Assembly (NCBI RefSeq): GCF_935825525.1
Contig: NZ_CAKXZT010000160.1
Location: 90,002 to 154,001, forward strand
Direction of reading: 5' to 3'
Source of the DNA: Mesorhizobium escarrei
GTDB taxonomy: Bacteria; Pseudomonadota; Alphaproteobacteria; Rhizobiales; Rhizobiaceae
Length of the DNA stretch: 64,000 nucleotides
The translations under genes were made by a program, and so were the position numbers. The stretch's first letter is position 1. Every line of letters starts with the position of its first letter. Under the pieces are notes generated by a model that saw only the letters and a program-made list of their open reading frames with translations, was not told the origin of the DNA and searched no databases. Below, one piece after another: positions 17,748 to 27,362 of this stretch.

Positions 17748-18926
17748 TCATGCGCGATCAGCCTTCAGCAGGCGCGTCAGGTTCTTCTCGGCCTCATCCA
17801 TCACCGCAGCCCAGGGTCGTTCCCGTTTCGAGACCAGCACGGCGGAAGGATAGTAGGGCGTGCGATCGCCCTCGACCGGCCAGGAACGTTTGAAGCCGTC
17901 ACCAAGGATGAAGACCGACGGAACGCCGAGCGCGCCGGCCAGATGCGCCCCGGTGTTGCTGATGGTTACGACGGCGTCCATCGCCGCGACCTGCGCGGCG
18001 AAAAGATCCATGTCGACGAGTTGATCCACCAAGACGTCGTGCAAGATACGCGCGGGATCACCATCGGTCAGGATTTTCAGGTCGGGCTCGATCCGGCCAT
18101 ACTGCAGCGAAACGAACTGCAGGTCCTGTCGACCGAGCAGCCCGCGCCATGCCGTCAGTGGCGGCAGGTCCTTGCCGGGATTGGAGCTGCCCCATGCGAT
18201 GCCGACCAACGGCTGGCCATCCTGCCGATAGCGGGCGCGAAGTTCAGCGACCCGCGCCGGATCCGGCTTCAGAGGAACAAAATGCTCCCGGATCGTGGTC
18301 TCATTCGTCTCGAACACGGCAGTCAAATGCTGGACGCCGGCAAAGAGCTGGGCCTCGCCATAGGCGGCCTTGGTCCCGGGACCGACGGCCCGCACATCGG
18401 CGGCGGGAAATGTCCGCTGAAACAGCGGCACCAGGCGGTGCTCGACCAGGACGATCAGACGAGCGGCGCGGGCGAGCGCGCGGCCGACGGAACTCGCATG
18501 GTGGATCGCGGTGGCCAGACCCTGCTTTTCGGTTTCCATCAGATCGACGAGCAGGACCTGGCCCGAGATATCCTGGCCCAGCCATTCGCCGTCGACGCGG
18601 CCCTCAACGATGTGGCGACGGGCGATCTTGAGCTCGGCCGCCGGGCCGTAGGCGCCCATGCGCATCAGCGCCTTGCTGAGCTCGTCGAGCAGGTGGACCT
18701 CACGCCGCGACTTCGCGATCGACCCCAGCGCCAGGGCTTTCGGCAGCGCCGCCGACCAGTCGCGCGCCTCGATGCTTCGCCTGTAATCTGCCATCTGATC
18801 GGCAATGTCGCCATCGCGCCAGCGCAGGAAAAGCTGCCGCCGGTGACGACGGAACCAGACCTTGTAATTGTAGCCGGCGAGCGCGACAACGCGGCGAACC
18901 CGGCCAAGCAGTTGACTAGCTTCCAT
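17748..18926 (-). CDS. GT9-like glycosyltransferase paralogue 3 of 3
   Basis: 392-aa protein. The N-terminal 110 residues are helical and resemble tetratricopeptide pairs. The C-terminal half has the heptosyltransferase/GT9-like core (GIAWGSSNPGKDLPPLTAWR, LQYGRIEPDL, DAVVTISNTGAHLAGALGVP). Start ATG 18926 overlaps the stop of the upstream paralogue by 11 bases, so translation is probably coupled. The longer 458-aa frame is rejected because its first 66 residues read through the neighbouring gene. Donor and acceptor are unknown. Confidence 0.75.
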   Translation of the reverse strand: MEASQLLGRVRRVVALAGYNYKVWFRRHRRQLFLRWRDGDIADQMADYRRSIEARDWSAALPKALALGSIAKSRREVHLLDELSKALMRMGAYGPAAELKIARRHIVEGRVDGEWLGQDISGQVLLVDLMETEKQGLATAIHHASSVGRALARAARLIVLVEHRLVPLFQRTFPAADVRAVGPGTKAAYGEAQLFAGVQHLTAVFETNETTIREHFVPLKPDPARVAELRARYRQDGQPLVGIAWGSSNPGKDLPPLTAWRGLLGRQDLQFVSLQYGRIEPDLKILTDGDPARILHDVLVDQLVDMDLFAAQVAAMDAVVTISNTGAHLAGALGVPSVFILGDGFKRSWPVEGDRTPYYPSAVLVSKRERPWAAVMDEAEKNLTRLLKADRA

Positions 18927-20100
18927 CACCAGCTCCACCGATGGTTTGCGCCACCCGGCCACCTGCTTCCCGCATCGCGGACGCCCACGCCCGGCCGCCC
19001 TTTCGCACCAGTCGAACGCTTGGATATGTGGCCACGGTCTCGCCGAAGGCAGGCCACGACAGCCGAAACCCATCGTCGAGCAGGACGACGGTCGGCACGC
19101 CGAGCGCTCCCGCCAGATTGGCACCGGTATTGCTGATCGTCACCACCGCGTCGAGGGCGGCGATTTGCGCGGCGAACCGGTCCATATCCGACAATTGGTC
19201 CACCGACGCGTCATGGATGATGCGTCCCGGCGCCCAGCGCTCGAATTCGGAGAGCGCTGGCCCGACATCGCCATATTGCATGCTGACGAAACGGCCAGGC
19301 AGATTGCCGAGCAGCGCCCGCCAGTCGTCCAGGGCCGGCAGGTCCTTGCTCTTGTTCAGACTTCCCCAGGCAAAGCCGATCAGGGGACCCGGGCCATGAG
19401 CGAGATAGGCGCCGCGCAACTCGGCGACAAGCCGGCGGTCCGGCTCCAACGGAACGAAGGGCGCGCGCGCCGTCGGCTCATCCGGCCAGAGGTGCCTCGC
19501 CAGTGTCTCGAAGCAGGCGAAGACATCGGCGTCGACCGCCGCCGCCCCTTCCGCCTCTGGCCTGACATCGAGCGCGGGATATGTTCTGCGATAAAGTGGC
19601 GCCAGTCGCGGCTCGACCAGGACGGTGCATCGGTCGGCGGCCGCGACCACCGGGCCAAGCAGCGACGCGAACTGGAGGAAGATCGCAAGATCGCCTTCGC
19701 GCCGCTCGACGGCAAGGCTGCGACCCGCAAGATCATTGCCATCCCATTCGGGCCGGCCGGGCACTTGCTTGCTCGACGCGATCAACTGCCAGGCGCGGTT
19801 GCCGCCGCCGAGGCGTCTCAGTCCACGCCCGGCTTTTTTGACAAGCCCGCGATCGCCAAGCTTCTCACCGAGCAGGCCGAGCGCCAGCGCATGATCCCGA
19901 GCCGCCTGCCAGTCACAACGCTCGACGCTCCGCGCCATAAGCTCCAAATGCCGTTCAACGCTTTGGTCGCCATGGCGCGAGGGCCGCCTGAAAAACGTCC
20001 TCCCCCGATCGAGAAGCTTCCGCAGCCAGCTGCCGTCAACAGCTTGCGGGCGCAGGTCGGCGGCTTTTGCCTTTTTGAGGATGGATCGTCTGCTCGGCAC
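18916..20100 (-). CDS. GT9-like glycosyltransferase paralogue 2 of 3
   Basis: 394 aa, same architecture and size as its two neighbours. The shared signature is GFAWGSLNKSKDLPALDDWR, then SMQYGDVGP, DQLSDMDRFAAQIAALDAVV and TISNTGANLAGALGVPTVVL. The N-terminal half is more divergent than the C-terminal half, as expected when donor binding is kept and acceptor binding changes. It begins eight bases after the stop of the paralogue at 20108-21286. Confidence 0.75.
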   Translation of the reverse strand: MPSRRSILKKAKAADLRPQAVDGSWLRKLLDRGRTFFRRPSRHGDQSVERHLELMARSVERCDWQAARDHALALGLLGEKLGDRGLVKKAGRGLRRLGGGNRAWQLIASSKQVPGRPEWDGNDLAGRSLAVERREGDLAIFLQFASLLGPVVAAADRCTVLVEPRLAPLYRRTYPALDVRPEAEGAAAVDADVFACFETLARHLWPDEPTARAPFVPLEPDRRLVAELRGAYLAHGPGPLIGFAWGSLNKSKDLPALDDWRALLGNLPGRFVSMQYGDVGPALSEFERWAPGRIIHDASVDQLSDMDRFAAQIAALDAVVTISNTGANLAGALGVPTVVLLDDGFRLSWPAFGETVATYPSVRLVRKGGRAWASAMREAGGRVAQTIGGAGDGS

Positions 20101-20107
20101 GTCGCCC

Positions 20108-21286
20108 TCAATTTTTGCCGGACAGCGTCGAAGGTGCGGTCAGAACCGACGAGAGCCGCCGGCCGACTTCGTCGAGCACCACCGGCCATGCGCGCCCTTC
20201 CTTGTGTATGACGATGCCCTTTGGATACCAGGGCGTTCGATCGCCAGTCACCGGCCACGCTGTCTGAAAATTGTCGTCGATCAGGAAAATGGTCGGCAGG
20301 CCGAGTGCTCCGGACAGATGCGCCGCCGTATTGCTGATCGTCACCACGGCATCGAGCGCGGCGATCTGCGCGGCGAAACGGTCCATATCGACCATTTGAT
20401 CGACGCTTTCGTCAAAGATAAGACGGTCGTCATTGCCGTTGCGCAGGCGCCGCAGCGCCGGCTTGATCTGCCCGTACTGAAGCGAGACGAATGTCGCTGG
20501 CGTCTGGGCGATGAACCGGGCCCAGTCGGGGAAATCAGGCACGTCCTTGGTGTGGGATTTGCTGCCCCAGGAGAGGCCGACCAGTGGCTGATCCGTCATC
20601 GAGCGATAGCGCTTGCGGAATGTCTCGACGAGTTCAGGATCTGCCCGCAGCGGCACGAAATCTGCGGCTAGTCTTTCGGCATCGCGGCCGAAAATCCAGG
20701 CGAGATTTTCGAAGGTCGCAAATTTGTCACCAACGACATTCTGCTGCGCTGGGACCACGGTCGCGTTCGGGAACGTTCGCTGCACAAGCGATACGAGGCG
20801 CGGCTCGACGCGAATCGTCGCGCTTTGCGCGCAGGCAGCGGCGGCGCCGGCCAGTCGCGCATGGCGGATGACGCGGCCAAGACTTCGAGGGTCATCCTCC
20901 ACAAGATCGATCAGCAGCCTATCCGAACCGAGATTTTCGCCGGACCATTCATTGGCGCCCTTGCCTTTTCGTTGCCGGCGAGCCGAAAGCCGAAGCTCGG
21001 CCGCCCGCGCGAAGTCGCCCAGCCGTTCGAGCGCCTGGCCCGCCTTCTGCATCATTTCAGGGTCGCCGGCACGATCGGCAATGATGGCCATTTCATTGGT
21101 AGTTGCTTCAAGGCCTGTCCAGTCCCTGCGCGCGATCAGCGCGTCGGCCCTGGCCTGCTGGTCCAGAACCGAGCGGGGCTTGGAGCCGGCAAACAGCGTC
21201 CGCGCCGCCTTTGTGTATCGGCGCAACCGCAGGCCCAATCCACCAATGACATAGCGGATACGGGAACCGTGGTAAAAACTGGTCAT
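20108..21286 (-). CDS. GT9-like glycosyltransferase paralogue 1 of 3
   Basis: 392 aa, first of the three tandem copies. Helical N-terminal half; C-terminal half with GLSWGSKSHTKDVPDFPDWA, SLQYGQIKPAL, FDESVDQMVDMDRFAAQIAA and TISNTAAHLSGALGLPTIFL. It starts six bases after the stop of the MsbA-like exporter gene (21293), which suggests one transcript from the exporter through all three copies. Similar proteins are annotated as tetratricopeptide glycosyltransferases; biochemical function is unproven. Confidence 0.75.
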   Translation of the reverse strand: MTSFYHGSRIRYVIGGLGLRLRRYTKAARTLFAGSKPRSVLDQQARADALIARRDWTGLEATTNEMAIIADRAGDPEMMQKAGQALERLGDFARAAELRLSARRQRKGKGANEWSGENLGSDRLLIDLVEDDPRSLGRVIRHARLAGAAAACAQSATIRVEPRLVSLVQRTFPNATVVPAQQNVVGDKFATFENLAWIFGRDAERLAADFVPLRADPELVETFRKRYRSMTDQPLVGLSWGSKSHTKDVPDFPDWARFIAQTPATFVSLQYGQIKPALRRLRNGNDDRLIFDESVDQMVDMDRFAAQIAALDAVVTISNTAAHLSGALGLPTIFLIDDNFQTAWPVTGDRTPWYPKGIVIHKEGRAWPVVLDEVGRRLSSVLTAPSTLSGKN

Positions 21287-21292
21287 CGGCCT

Positions 21293-23098
21293 TCAGCGCA
21301 ATACGCTCTGACGCAGCTTTTTGCCGCCCTCGACGCGCGGAGCGGCCGCTTCCAGATGGAAGATCGAGCGATAGATCTCGCTGCGCCCGGCAAGCTCGTC
21401 ATGAGTCCCGGAGTCCGCGAGCAAGCCTGCGTCGAATACGAGGATGCGATCGGCCGCCTTGATGGTTGAAAGCCGGTGCGCGATGCAGATGACCGTGCGC
21501 TCGAACGCATTGTCGAACGCAGCCTCCATGACCGCCCGTTCGTTTTCGCCGTCGAGCGCCGATGTCGCCTCGTCGTAGACAATCACCGGAGCATTCTTGA
21601 GCATGGCGCGCGCGATGGCAACGCGCTGTTTCTGGCCGCCCGACAGATTGGCGCCGCTCGGCCCGACAAGCGTGTCGAGTCCGTTTTCCAGGTTAGAGGC
21701 AAAGCCGGTGACCCGGGCGAGTTCGGCCGCGGCCTCGATCTCCCGATCGGTGGCGTTCGGGCGCCCGTCGCGGATATTGTCGCGGATCGAGCCCTCGAAC
21801 AGGAAGACGTCCTGTGACACCAGCGCGATATTGTCGCGAACGTCGGACAGGCTGATCTTCGAAATATCCTTGCCGTCGAGGAGAACCCTGCCCTTGTCCG
21901 GCTCCATCAGGCGCAGGATCAGATTGACGATGGTTGTCTTGCCGGCGCCGGAGCGGCCGACGATCGCCAGCTTCTCACGAGGTCGCACCTCGAAGGAAAC
22001 ACCGTGCAACGCCGGGCTGTTGCCTTCATAGGAGAAGGCCACATCCTCAAAACGGATACCGCCCTCGACATCACCGAGGTGCTCGCCCGCGGTGGCGAGT
22101 TGTCGCTGTTCGGGCGTGTCGATCAGATCATACATCTGCTCGACGGCCACCATTTGCTTCTGGGTGTCGACATTGACCCGGGCCAGCCGCTTGGCTGGCT
22201 CATAGGCAAGCATAAAGGCAGTTATGAAGGCCATGAATTCGCCCGGCGTCTTGCCGTTGCCGAGGGTCTGCCAACTGGCATACATGATGAAAAGGCCGAT
22301 GATGAAGCCGCCGCCGGTCTCCATCAATGGACTCATCAACGCCGATGTCCGGTTGATCTGGATGCCGCGCCTTTCCATCTTGCCGACGGCCTTGGCGAAA
22401 CTGGCGGCCGCCTTGTCTTCGAGCTGGAACGACTTGATGGTGCGGATGCCTTCGACGGCTTCCGTGCCGATCGACTGGACCAGTGCTGCCAACTCCGTCT
22501 CGCCCCTTGCCAGCGCCCTGAGCTTCCTGGTGATGGCACCCACCGACAGGAACAGCAGGGGTAGAACCGTCACGGATATCAGCGACATCACCGGATCCTG
22601 CTTGACCATGACGCTTGCCAGGGCAATCAGCTTCAGCACATCGGAGACGGCGCTGCTCGTAAGGGTGAGAATAACGGCGGCCGCGGCGCGCGCGTTGAAC
22701 ATGATCTTGGAGACGAATTTCGCCGGATGCTGGTTGGCGAACCGATTGATGTCGAAACGCACCATTCGGGAAAACTGGCGGTTTTGAAGGTCCGAAACGA
22801 TAGCCCGGCGAATCTTCCCCGTCGTGATGGTCTGGCAGTAGTCGGCGATCCCCTTGACCAGGAAAATGCCGATGATCACGGCGCTGATGCCCCATGCGGC
22901 GGCAGCGTTCCGTTCCACAAATATGCTATTGACCATGACACTCATGATCCAAGCCGTTGCGCCGGTCGCCGCCGCAGCGGCGATCGAACACAGCAAACCT
23001 GTCACATAAAGCGCCTTATGCGGTGGCAGGTTCTCGACGATCAGGCGCTTGACCAGCGGATACGCCAGGGCCGCTGAAATTTTTTTCTTTGCGCTCAT
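21293..23098 (-). CDS. MsbA-like ABC exporter, fused permease and ATPase
   Basis: 601-aa half-transporter with a six-TM exporter domain (residues about 1-310) and a C-terminal ATPase. Walker A is VGRSGAGKTTIVN, the signature is NLSGGQKQRVAIARAM, and Walker B is VIVYDEATSAL. It works as a homodimer in the inner membrane. MsbA/PglK-type proteins flip lipid A, lipid-linked sugars or polysaccharides. Start ATG 23098 (MSAKKKISAALAY) is preferred to the longer frame from 23176. Adjacent glycosyltransferases suggest that it exports or flips their product. Confidence 0.88.
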   Translation of the reverse strand: MSAKKKISAALAYPLVKRLIVENLPPHKALYVTGLLCSIAAAAATGATAWIMSVMVNSIFVERNAAAAWGISAVIIGIFLVKGIADYCQTITTGKIRRAIVSDLQNRQFSRMVRFDINRFANQHPAKFVSKIMFNARAAAAVILTLTSSAVSDVLKLIALASVMVKQDPVMSLISVTVLPLLFLSVGAITRKLRALARGETELAALVQSIGTEAVEGIRTIKSFQLEDKAAASFAKAVGKMERRGIQINRTSALMSPLMETGGGFIIGLFIMYASWQTLGNGKTPGEFMAFITAFMLAYEPAKRLARVNVDTQKQMVAVEQMYDLIDTPEQRQLATAGEHLGDVEGGIRFEDVAFSYEGNSPALHGVSFEVRPREKLAIVGRSGAGKTTIVNLILRLMEPDKGRVLLDGKDISKISLSDVRDNIALVSQDVFLFEGSIRDNIRDGRPNATDREIEAAAELARVTGFASNLENGLDTLVGPSGANLSGGQKQRVAIARAMLKNAPVIVYDEATSALDGENERAVMEAAFDNAFERTVICIAHRLSTIKAADRILVFDAGLLADSGTHDELAGRSEIYRSIFHLEAAAPRVEGGKKLRQSVLR

Positions 23099-23397
23099 TC
23101 CGTTTCCCGATGCGATATATCGTTTTTTGACGACCTCGCTCCCGCCAATCCATGAAAATTCTCTCGACGCCGTCACATCTGCGCCAAACTGATATGTGAC
23201 GTCTGACTTCGTTCGAAGTTATAGTCAATCTTGAATCCTCCTGATTGCGGGTAGCGGCGAAGCGGACCGAGTGTCGGGCATTGCTGACGGCGGCCGGCTA
23301 TGACGATTATGGAGCGGTTGTGGCATTACTAGAGCGAGTTCGACGAAAGTACCTTCGGCACCGCCACCAACTCGGATACATCAAAGCTATCCATTTG

Positions 23398-24333
23398 ATG
23401 GCATCGAACAAATCAAACACGAAGTATGACGACTTTGTCAGTTCCGGCGCTATTACAATCCGCAAAACCTCATTGTTCACTTCTGACGATATATTCTTCA
23501 CGATGGGGAGTTGCTTCGCGCAGGAAATTCGACGTGCATTGACACGCAGACAGATCGCGTGTGTTCCGTCCTATAGAAATATCAGCTTCGACCCGGCAGA
23601 AGCTATTGTAGACGAGCTGCCTCGGCAGGAGCACATGAACTTCTACAACACTTTCACTGTTCGCCTTCAGATCGAACAATTGCTCGGCTTGTGGGATCAA
23701 GCCGATGACGATTGGTGGCAGGTTAGGAAACGTGTGCCTTGGGGCTCGGGCTGCTTTCAGGACCCGTACCGCCGCGGTATCTTCGCCAAATCTCCGCAAG
23801 TTCTCAGAGCCGTGATCGAGAGCATGAACCGGGAGATGCGGCTTGGCTTTGATGCAGCGACGGCATTCATATTCACCTTCGGAATGACCGAGGTCTTCAT
23901 CAACAAGGCCAGCGGCAAGGTCGCGGCACAGAAACCGCTCTATCGTGGCGGCGGCGGGATGCAGGAAACGACGCTTCACGTCAGCGGCTTTCAGGAAAAC
24001 CACGCCAACGTGATGGCCATCGTGGACATGGTCCGCAAACACAAACCCGATGCACCGATAATTCTCACAGTCTCACCGGTTGCGTTGGCTCGGACGTTTC
24101 AGGACGCGGATGTCGTCACCGCGAGTACTGAAGGCAAATCCGTTCTTCGGGCTGTGCTTGGTCAAGTCTGCCGGGAACGGGACAATGTCCATTACCTTCC
24201 CTCGTTCGAGTTTGTCACCTATGGAGGCCTTGCTCGCAGCTACAGGGAGGACCTGCGGCACGTAAAGACGCCGATCGTCAACGACATCGTTGAACAGTTC
24301 TTCAACGCGTACTTTGCCCCGCCGTCGGCGTAG
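23398..24333 (+). CDS. GSCFA-family protein
   Basis: 311-aa protein containing the name-giving motif FFTMGSCFAQEIRRAL at about residue 37 and conserved blocks NFYNTFTVRLQIEQLL, TFGMTEVFIN and ILTVSPVAL. GSCFA proteins are SGNH/GDSL-like predicted hydrolases or acyl-modifying enzymes common in bacterial polysaccharide loci, with the Ser in GSC as candidate nucleophile. The start at 23398 fits the domain; 51 upstream codons are open but featureless. It converges on the methyltransferase gene with only three bases between stop codons. Confidence 0.8.
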   Translation: MASNKSNTKYDDFVSSGAITIRKTSLFTSDDIFFTMGSCFAQEIRRALTRRQIACVPSYRNISFDPAEAIVDELPRQEHMNFYNTFTVRLQIEQLLGLWDQADDDWWQVRKRVPWGSGCFQDPYRRGIFAKSPQVLRAVIESMNREMRLGFDAATAFIFTFGMTEVFINKASGKVAAQKPLYRGGGGMQETTLHVSGFQENHANVMAIVDMVRKHKPDAPIILTVSPVALARTFQDADVVTASTEGKSVLRAVLGQVCRERDNVHYLPSFEFVTYGGLARSYREDLRHVKTPIVNDIVEQFFNAYFAPPSA

Positions 24334-24336
24334 CCG

Positions 24337-25074
24337 CTAGCTCGCCTTTACGACAATCGCCTGCCCGGTTGGAAGTTCGATGATGCCTTCCGGGCGGTCT
24401 TCGAAGAATTGGTCAAAGGCCTTTCGGGCGCCAGGACAGAGCGCGGAGCCGTAGTCATCACATATGATCATGCCATGCGCGGCGACCCGGTCGTAGAAGA
24501 AGGCGAGCGCGTCACGCGTCGGCTCGTATAGATCGACGTCAATATGGACCAGGGCGAAACGCCGGTCGGACACGTCGGAAAAAGTATCCGGTATCCATCC
24601 GACATGAAAAGTGGTGTTGCCGAAGCCGGAAGTATTCTCCCTGGCGACGCTCTCGTCGGTGCTGAGATCGCCGGACTTCCATGACGTCCGGCCGTTTCGC
24701 TTGCGGTCTTCCGCGGTTGGTTCTGAGAGGCCTGCGAACGAATCGAAAAGATGGTAGTGCCGTGGCCGCAGATCGCTCATCAGCATGAATATGGTCGAGC
24801 GGCCTTGTCTTACGCCGCATTCGGCCACATCGCCGTCGATGCGCTCGATCGATCGCAAACAGCTTTGCAGGACGAAAGCACGGGGATCTGGAATCCCGCT
24901 TATGTCCTTGACCCGCTGCAGCGCCTTTCGGAAAAATGGCTGATCCTTCCAGACCATGTGACTGGAATAAACATAAAAGCCGTATTTGTCGGCCTTCTTC
25001 TGGGAGACCTTGTACCAGGCCACGCCCCTGCTTTTTTTCGAGATAAGAGCACGCGCCACGTCTCGCAATTTCAT
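24337..25074 (-). CDS. TylF/macrocin-type O-methyltransferase
   Basis: 245-aa SAM-dependent methyltransferase of the TylF family. It has the SAM-binding ERIDGDVAECGVRQGRSTIF, then LFDSFAGLSEP, the metal/catalytic acidic pair LVHIDVDLYEPT and IICDDYG. The start is fixed by ggagg five bases before ATG 25074; a TTG frame at 25086 would contain that site. Relatives methylate sugar hydroxyls in macrolides and surface glycans. Here it probably caps or decorates the polymer. Confidence 0.87.
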   Translation of the reverse strand: MKLRDVARALISKKSRGVAWYKVSQKKADKYGFYVYSSHMVWKDQPFFRKALQRVKDISGIPDPRAFVLQSCLRSIERIDGDVAECGVRQGRSTIFMLMSDLRPRHYHLFDSFAGLSEPTAEDRKRNGRTSWKSGDLSTDESVARENTSGFGNTTFHVGWIPDTFSDVSDRRFALVHIDVDLYEPTRDALAFFYDRVAAHGMIICDDYGSALCPGARKAFDQFFEDRPEGIIELPTGQAIVVKAS

Positions 25075-25371
25075 CCTTACCTCCAATATTCGATATGTTC
25101 ATAAAACCGGCAGAAGAGAAAGCTCCGCCGGCATCAGGCGCGCAAATGATGTCGAGTTCCCGGCTGATTGACCCTGGCTATCGAGCGCCGTAAGGAGCGC
25201 CTCCCGGTGCTCGTAGTAAGCCTATGCCTGGAATGGAACTCCCATGCAGTGCGACTCAAGATCACGGGTCATGTGCCTGGGCCGGTGCGGAAACAGGCAC
25301 GGAGCCGGGCATCCCTGGCGCTCTTCGGCATGACGCCGGCCAAGCATTGTCGATCCGCTAATTCGCGAGGT

Positions 25372-25998
25372 TCAGTCGACTGCCCCGACCAGTACATCGG
25401 GGTGTTCAATTATCGCGACCCAGCGCCCGGTATGCGTAGACGACTGCCTTTTTATAAATCGATATCCAGTTGCCGACCAAGGCTTCACATCGTCGTTAAG
25501 GTTGTCGAGTACGTAGTCGCCTTTGTCGGTCTTGACGGTCAGCACCGCGTGCCCCTCGCCGTCCGGCTTCCTGACGACGGTGATCAGAAGGTTCGACAGC
25601 GAAATTCCCTGCTGATTGAGCAACTGGCGCTTAAGCAGGACATAATCCTCGCAGTCGCCGAGCGCGCTGTCAGGATAGGACCAGAATTCCATCATGCCGT
25701 GAACGTCCAAATCGCTCGCCGGCCTGATCGATCTGTTCACCAGCCTGGTGACGGAGGCGAGCTTGCCTTCCATGGCCGCGGACATAAGGACTGGAGCGCT
25801 CTTGCCTGATCGTATTGCGCACTCCGCGGCCCGCCGTCTGCAGAATTCGATATAGCCGACAGGGATGGAGGTTGGCTGCCCGGTGGCCATGGCGCCAGGC
25901 ACGACGTCGGCCGAAGCCTTCTGCATCGGCGTCGCGGACATCATCAAGCCTATCAGTAGGCCGGCACACAGCCATGCCCGCGGTACCACCAATCCCAT
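25372..25998 (-). CDS. transglutaminase-like cysteine peptidase (BTLCP family)
   Basis: 208-aa exported protein with an N-terminal signal sequence (AWLCAGLLIGLMMSAT, then SADVV) and a bacterial transglutaminase-like fold. The catalytic Cys is in ALGDCEDYVLLKRQLL, the His in GEGHAVLTVKTDKGDY, and an Asp/Asn is in VLDNLNDD. The family is common in alphaproteobacteria and often linked to LapG-like periplasmic processing; its substrate here is unknown. It is not obviously part of the polysaccharide operon. Confidence 0.87.
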   Translation of the reverse strand: MGLVVPRAWLCAGLLIGLMMSATPMQKASADVVPGAMATGQPTSIPVGYIEFCRRRAAECAIRSGKSAPVLMSAAMEGKLASVTRLVNRSIRPASDLDVHGMMEFWSYPDSALGDCEDYVLLKRQLLNQQGISLSNLLITVVRKPDGEGHAVLTVKTDKGDYVLDNLNDDVKPWSATGYRFIKRQSSTHTGRWVAIIEHPDVLVGAVD

Positions 25999-26520
25999 TC
26001 GCCCCGCCCAAAGGTAACGACCCGAAACAATCTTTAATACCGCGTTACCATCTTTTCATAGGCGCATCAACACAGCCGACACACAATTTAAAGCGACGGT
26101 CGCGAACCATCTGACGGTGGGCGCCGCGCGGTCGCCCAATCAGCAAAATTGTGCGTTCATTCCATCAGGGGAATGTTCCGCTTTTACGCCATCGGTGTTC
26201 TTCGGCAGCGCCGCTTGCCGGACCTGATGACGACCCGACAGGTATTTGGCTGCGCAAACGCGGACCGGCGGCCGAAAAAAATTGTAGCCAAATTTGTCGA
26301 AGTCCAAGAGCTACGGGACCTCGCATGGATTCTCATACATTCGGATACACCTCGATAGCTCTCGGGCAAACCTCTGCGACAGGCGCAGCGTAGTTTCATC
26401 CGTGAGCAGGAAGCCTCGTCATGGTGACGAGACAGAGAGCCGACGGGATTTCGCAAGCAGGAGTCAATTCCGCGCGAGCCGCCGTTGGCGGGTCTGCTCA
26501 TAATTGAAAGGAAAAGTGCG
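25999..26520. other. intergenic region without a supported gene
   Basis: About 520 bases between the BTLCP gene and a small exported-protein gene, with only short frames lacking family features. The stretch near 26010-26060 is AT-rich and probably carries the BTLCP promoter. A purine-rich gaaaggaaaa at about 26508 is the ribosome binding site of the next gene. Confidence 0.45.
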
Positions 26521-26766
26521 ATGAATAAACTTGTAACCGCTATCGCCATCCTCGCCTTGTCGACAGGAGTCTCGCTCGCTGCCAATCAAAACCCGGATCG
26601 CGACCCGACCCGCGGCTTCGCTACTGGCGTCGACAACAGCGGAATGACCTTGGATACCAGTCACACGGCTTCCTTGCCTCTATCCGTGGCAGACTCAAAA
26701 GAAGAAGGACAGCCACAGCCCGGCAAGGTTCTTAGGGGTCGTGCGCCATGGGCGGGCAGCCGTTGA
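26521..26766 (+). CDS. small exported protein (81 aa)
   Basis: ATG 26521 lies after gaaaggaaaagtgcg. The first 21 residues (MNKLVTAIAILALSTGVSLA) are a standard Sec signal peptide cleaved after SLA. The mature 60 residues are polar, Asp/Ser/Gly-rich, with no cysteine or known domain. Likely a small periplasmic protein of unknown function. The longer frame from 26485 disrupts the signal peptide and is rejected. Confidence 0.65.
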   Translation: MNKLVTAIAILALSTGVSLAANQNPDRDPTRGFATGVDNSGMTLDTSHTASLPLSVADSKEEGQPQPGKVLRGRAPWAGSR

Positions 26767-27362
26767 TACGCTGAACTTTCTTCCCATGCAAAATTGTCCA
26801 ATCGCCCCGCATTCAGCGGGGTTGGTTGGACAAGGGCGCTCAAGGAAAATCGCGCCGTCAGGGTAAATCAACGTCTCAGGCGAGCGTGTCAAGGCGCGAT
26901 GGCGAACAACCATGCGATCACGGCAGGCTCGGGCGACTTCTTCAGCGTCTCGGAAATGACCTTGGCAGCAGGGGAGATCAAAGCTCAGGTCCCGCATCAA
27001 CCTGCCGAGCGCCCCGGATCGTTGCTTCAAGGTCGATTTCGACGCCATAAGCGCTAGCGACGCGCGTATAGAACGTCGACGCCGGCTCACGACCGGCTTG
27101 CCGGACTGCATAGAATTCCAGCGCGCGCTCAACTCCCTTTGCCGTTGATAGAGCTTGATCGCCTTTCTAGAAGAGACGCCAGTTGATGGCGTTCTGATGG
27201 CGGGCGATCCGGGATGCCGTCGTTCAGCCGATCGCCGCAAACCGGTGCCGCGCCGTTTTGGTGGCACCCCGCAATAGCGCAACATGTATAGACAACCGGC
27301 CGCAACTGGTGTTCGTTTCCAATCCGACCGCATGGTTTTTTTCGGGAATGCAGGAAACCGCC
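26767..27362. other. intergenic region with a possible coding relic
   Basis: About 600 bases. On the minus strand, roughly 27170 down to 26980, there is an ATG-less open stretch with protein-like composition (LEFYAVRQAGREPASTFYTR, then VASAYGVEIDLEATIRGARQ), bounded by stops on both sides. I do not recognise it; it may be the remainder of a gene. The last 80 bases contain a HutC-type operator (27286-27293) and the promoter of the SDR gene. Confidence 0.35.
27286..27293. promoter_or_regulatory. candidate HutC-type operator upstream of the SDR gene
   Basis: The core gtatagac fits the published HutC-subfamily GntR consensus GTMTAKAC. It lies 70 bases before the SDR start, and its reverse complement extends as ggttgtctatac, very like the site at 28187-28202. 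The likely ligand is the GntR/HutC repressor encoded at 34725. Confidence 0.5.

Noticed and set aside
17748..21286. Three heptosyltransferases of LPS core synthesis
   Set aside because: They share only the GT9-like C-terminal core; the helical N-terminal half differs from WaaC/WaaF, so the specific LPS role is not supported.
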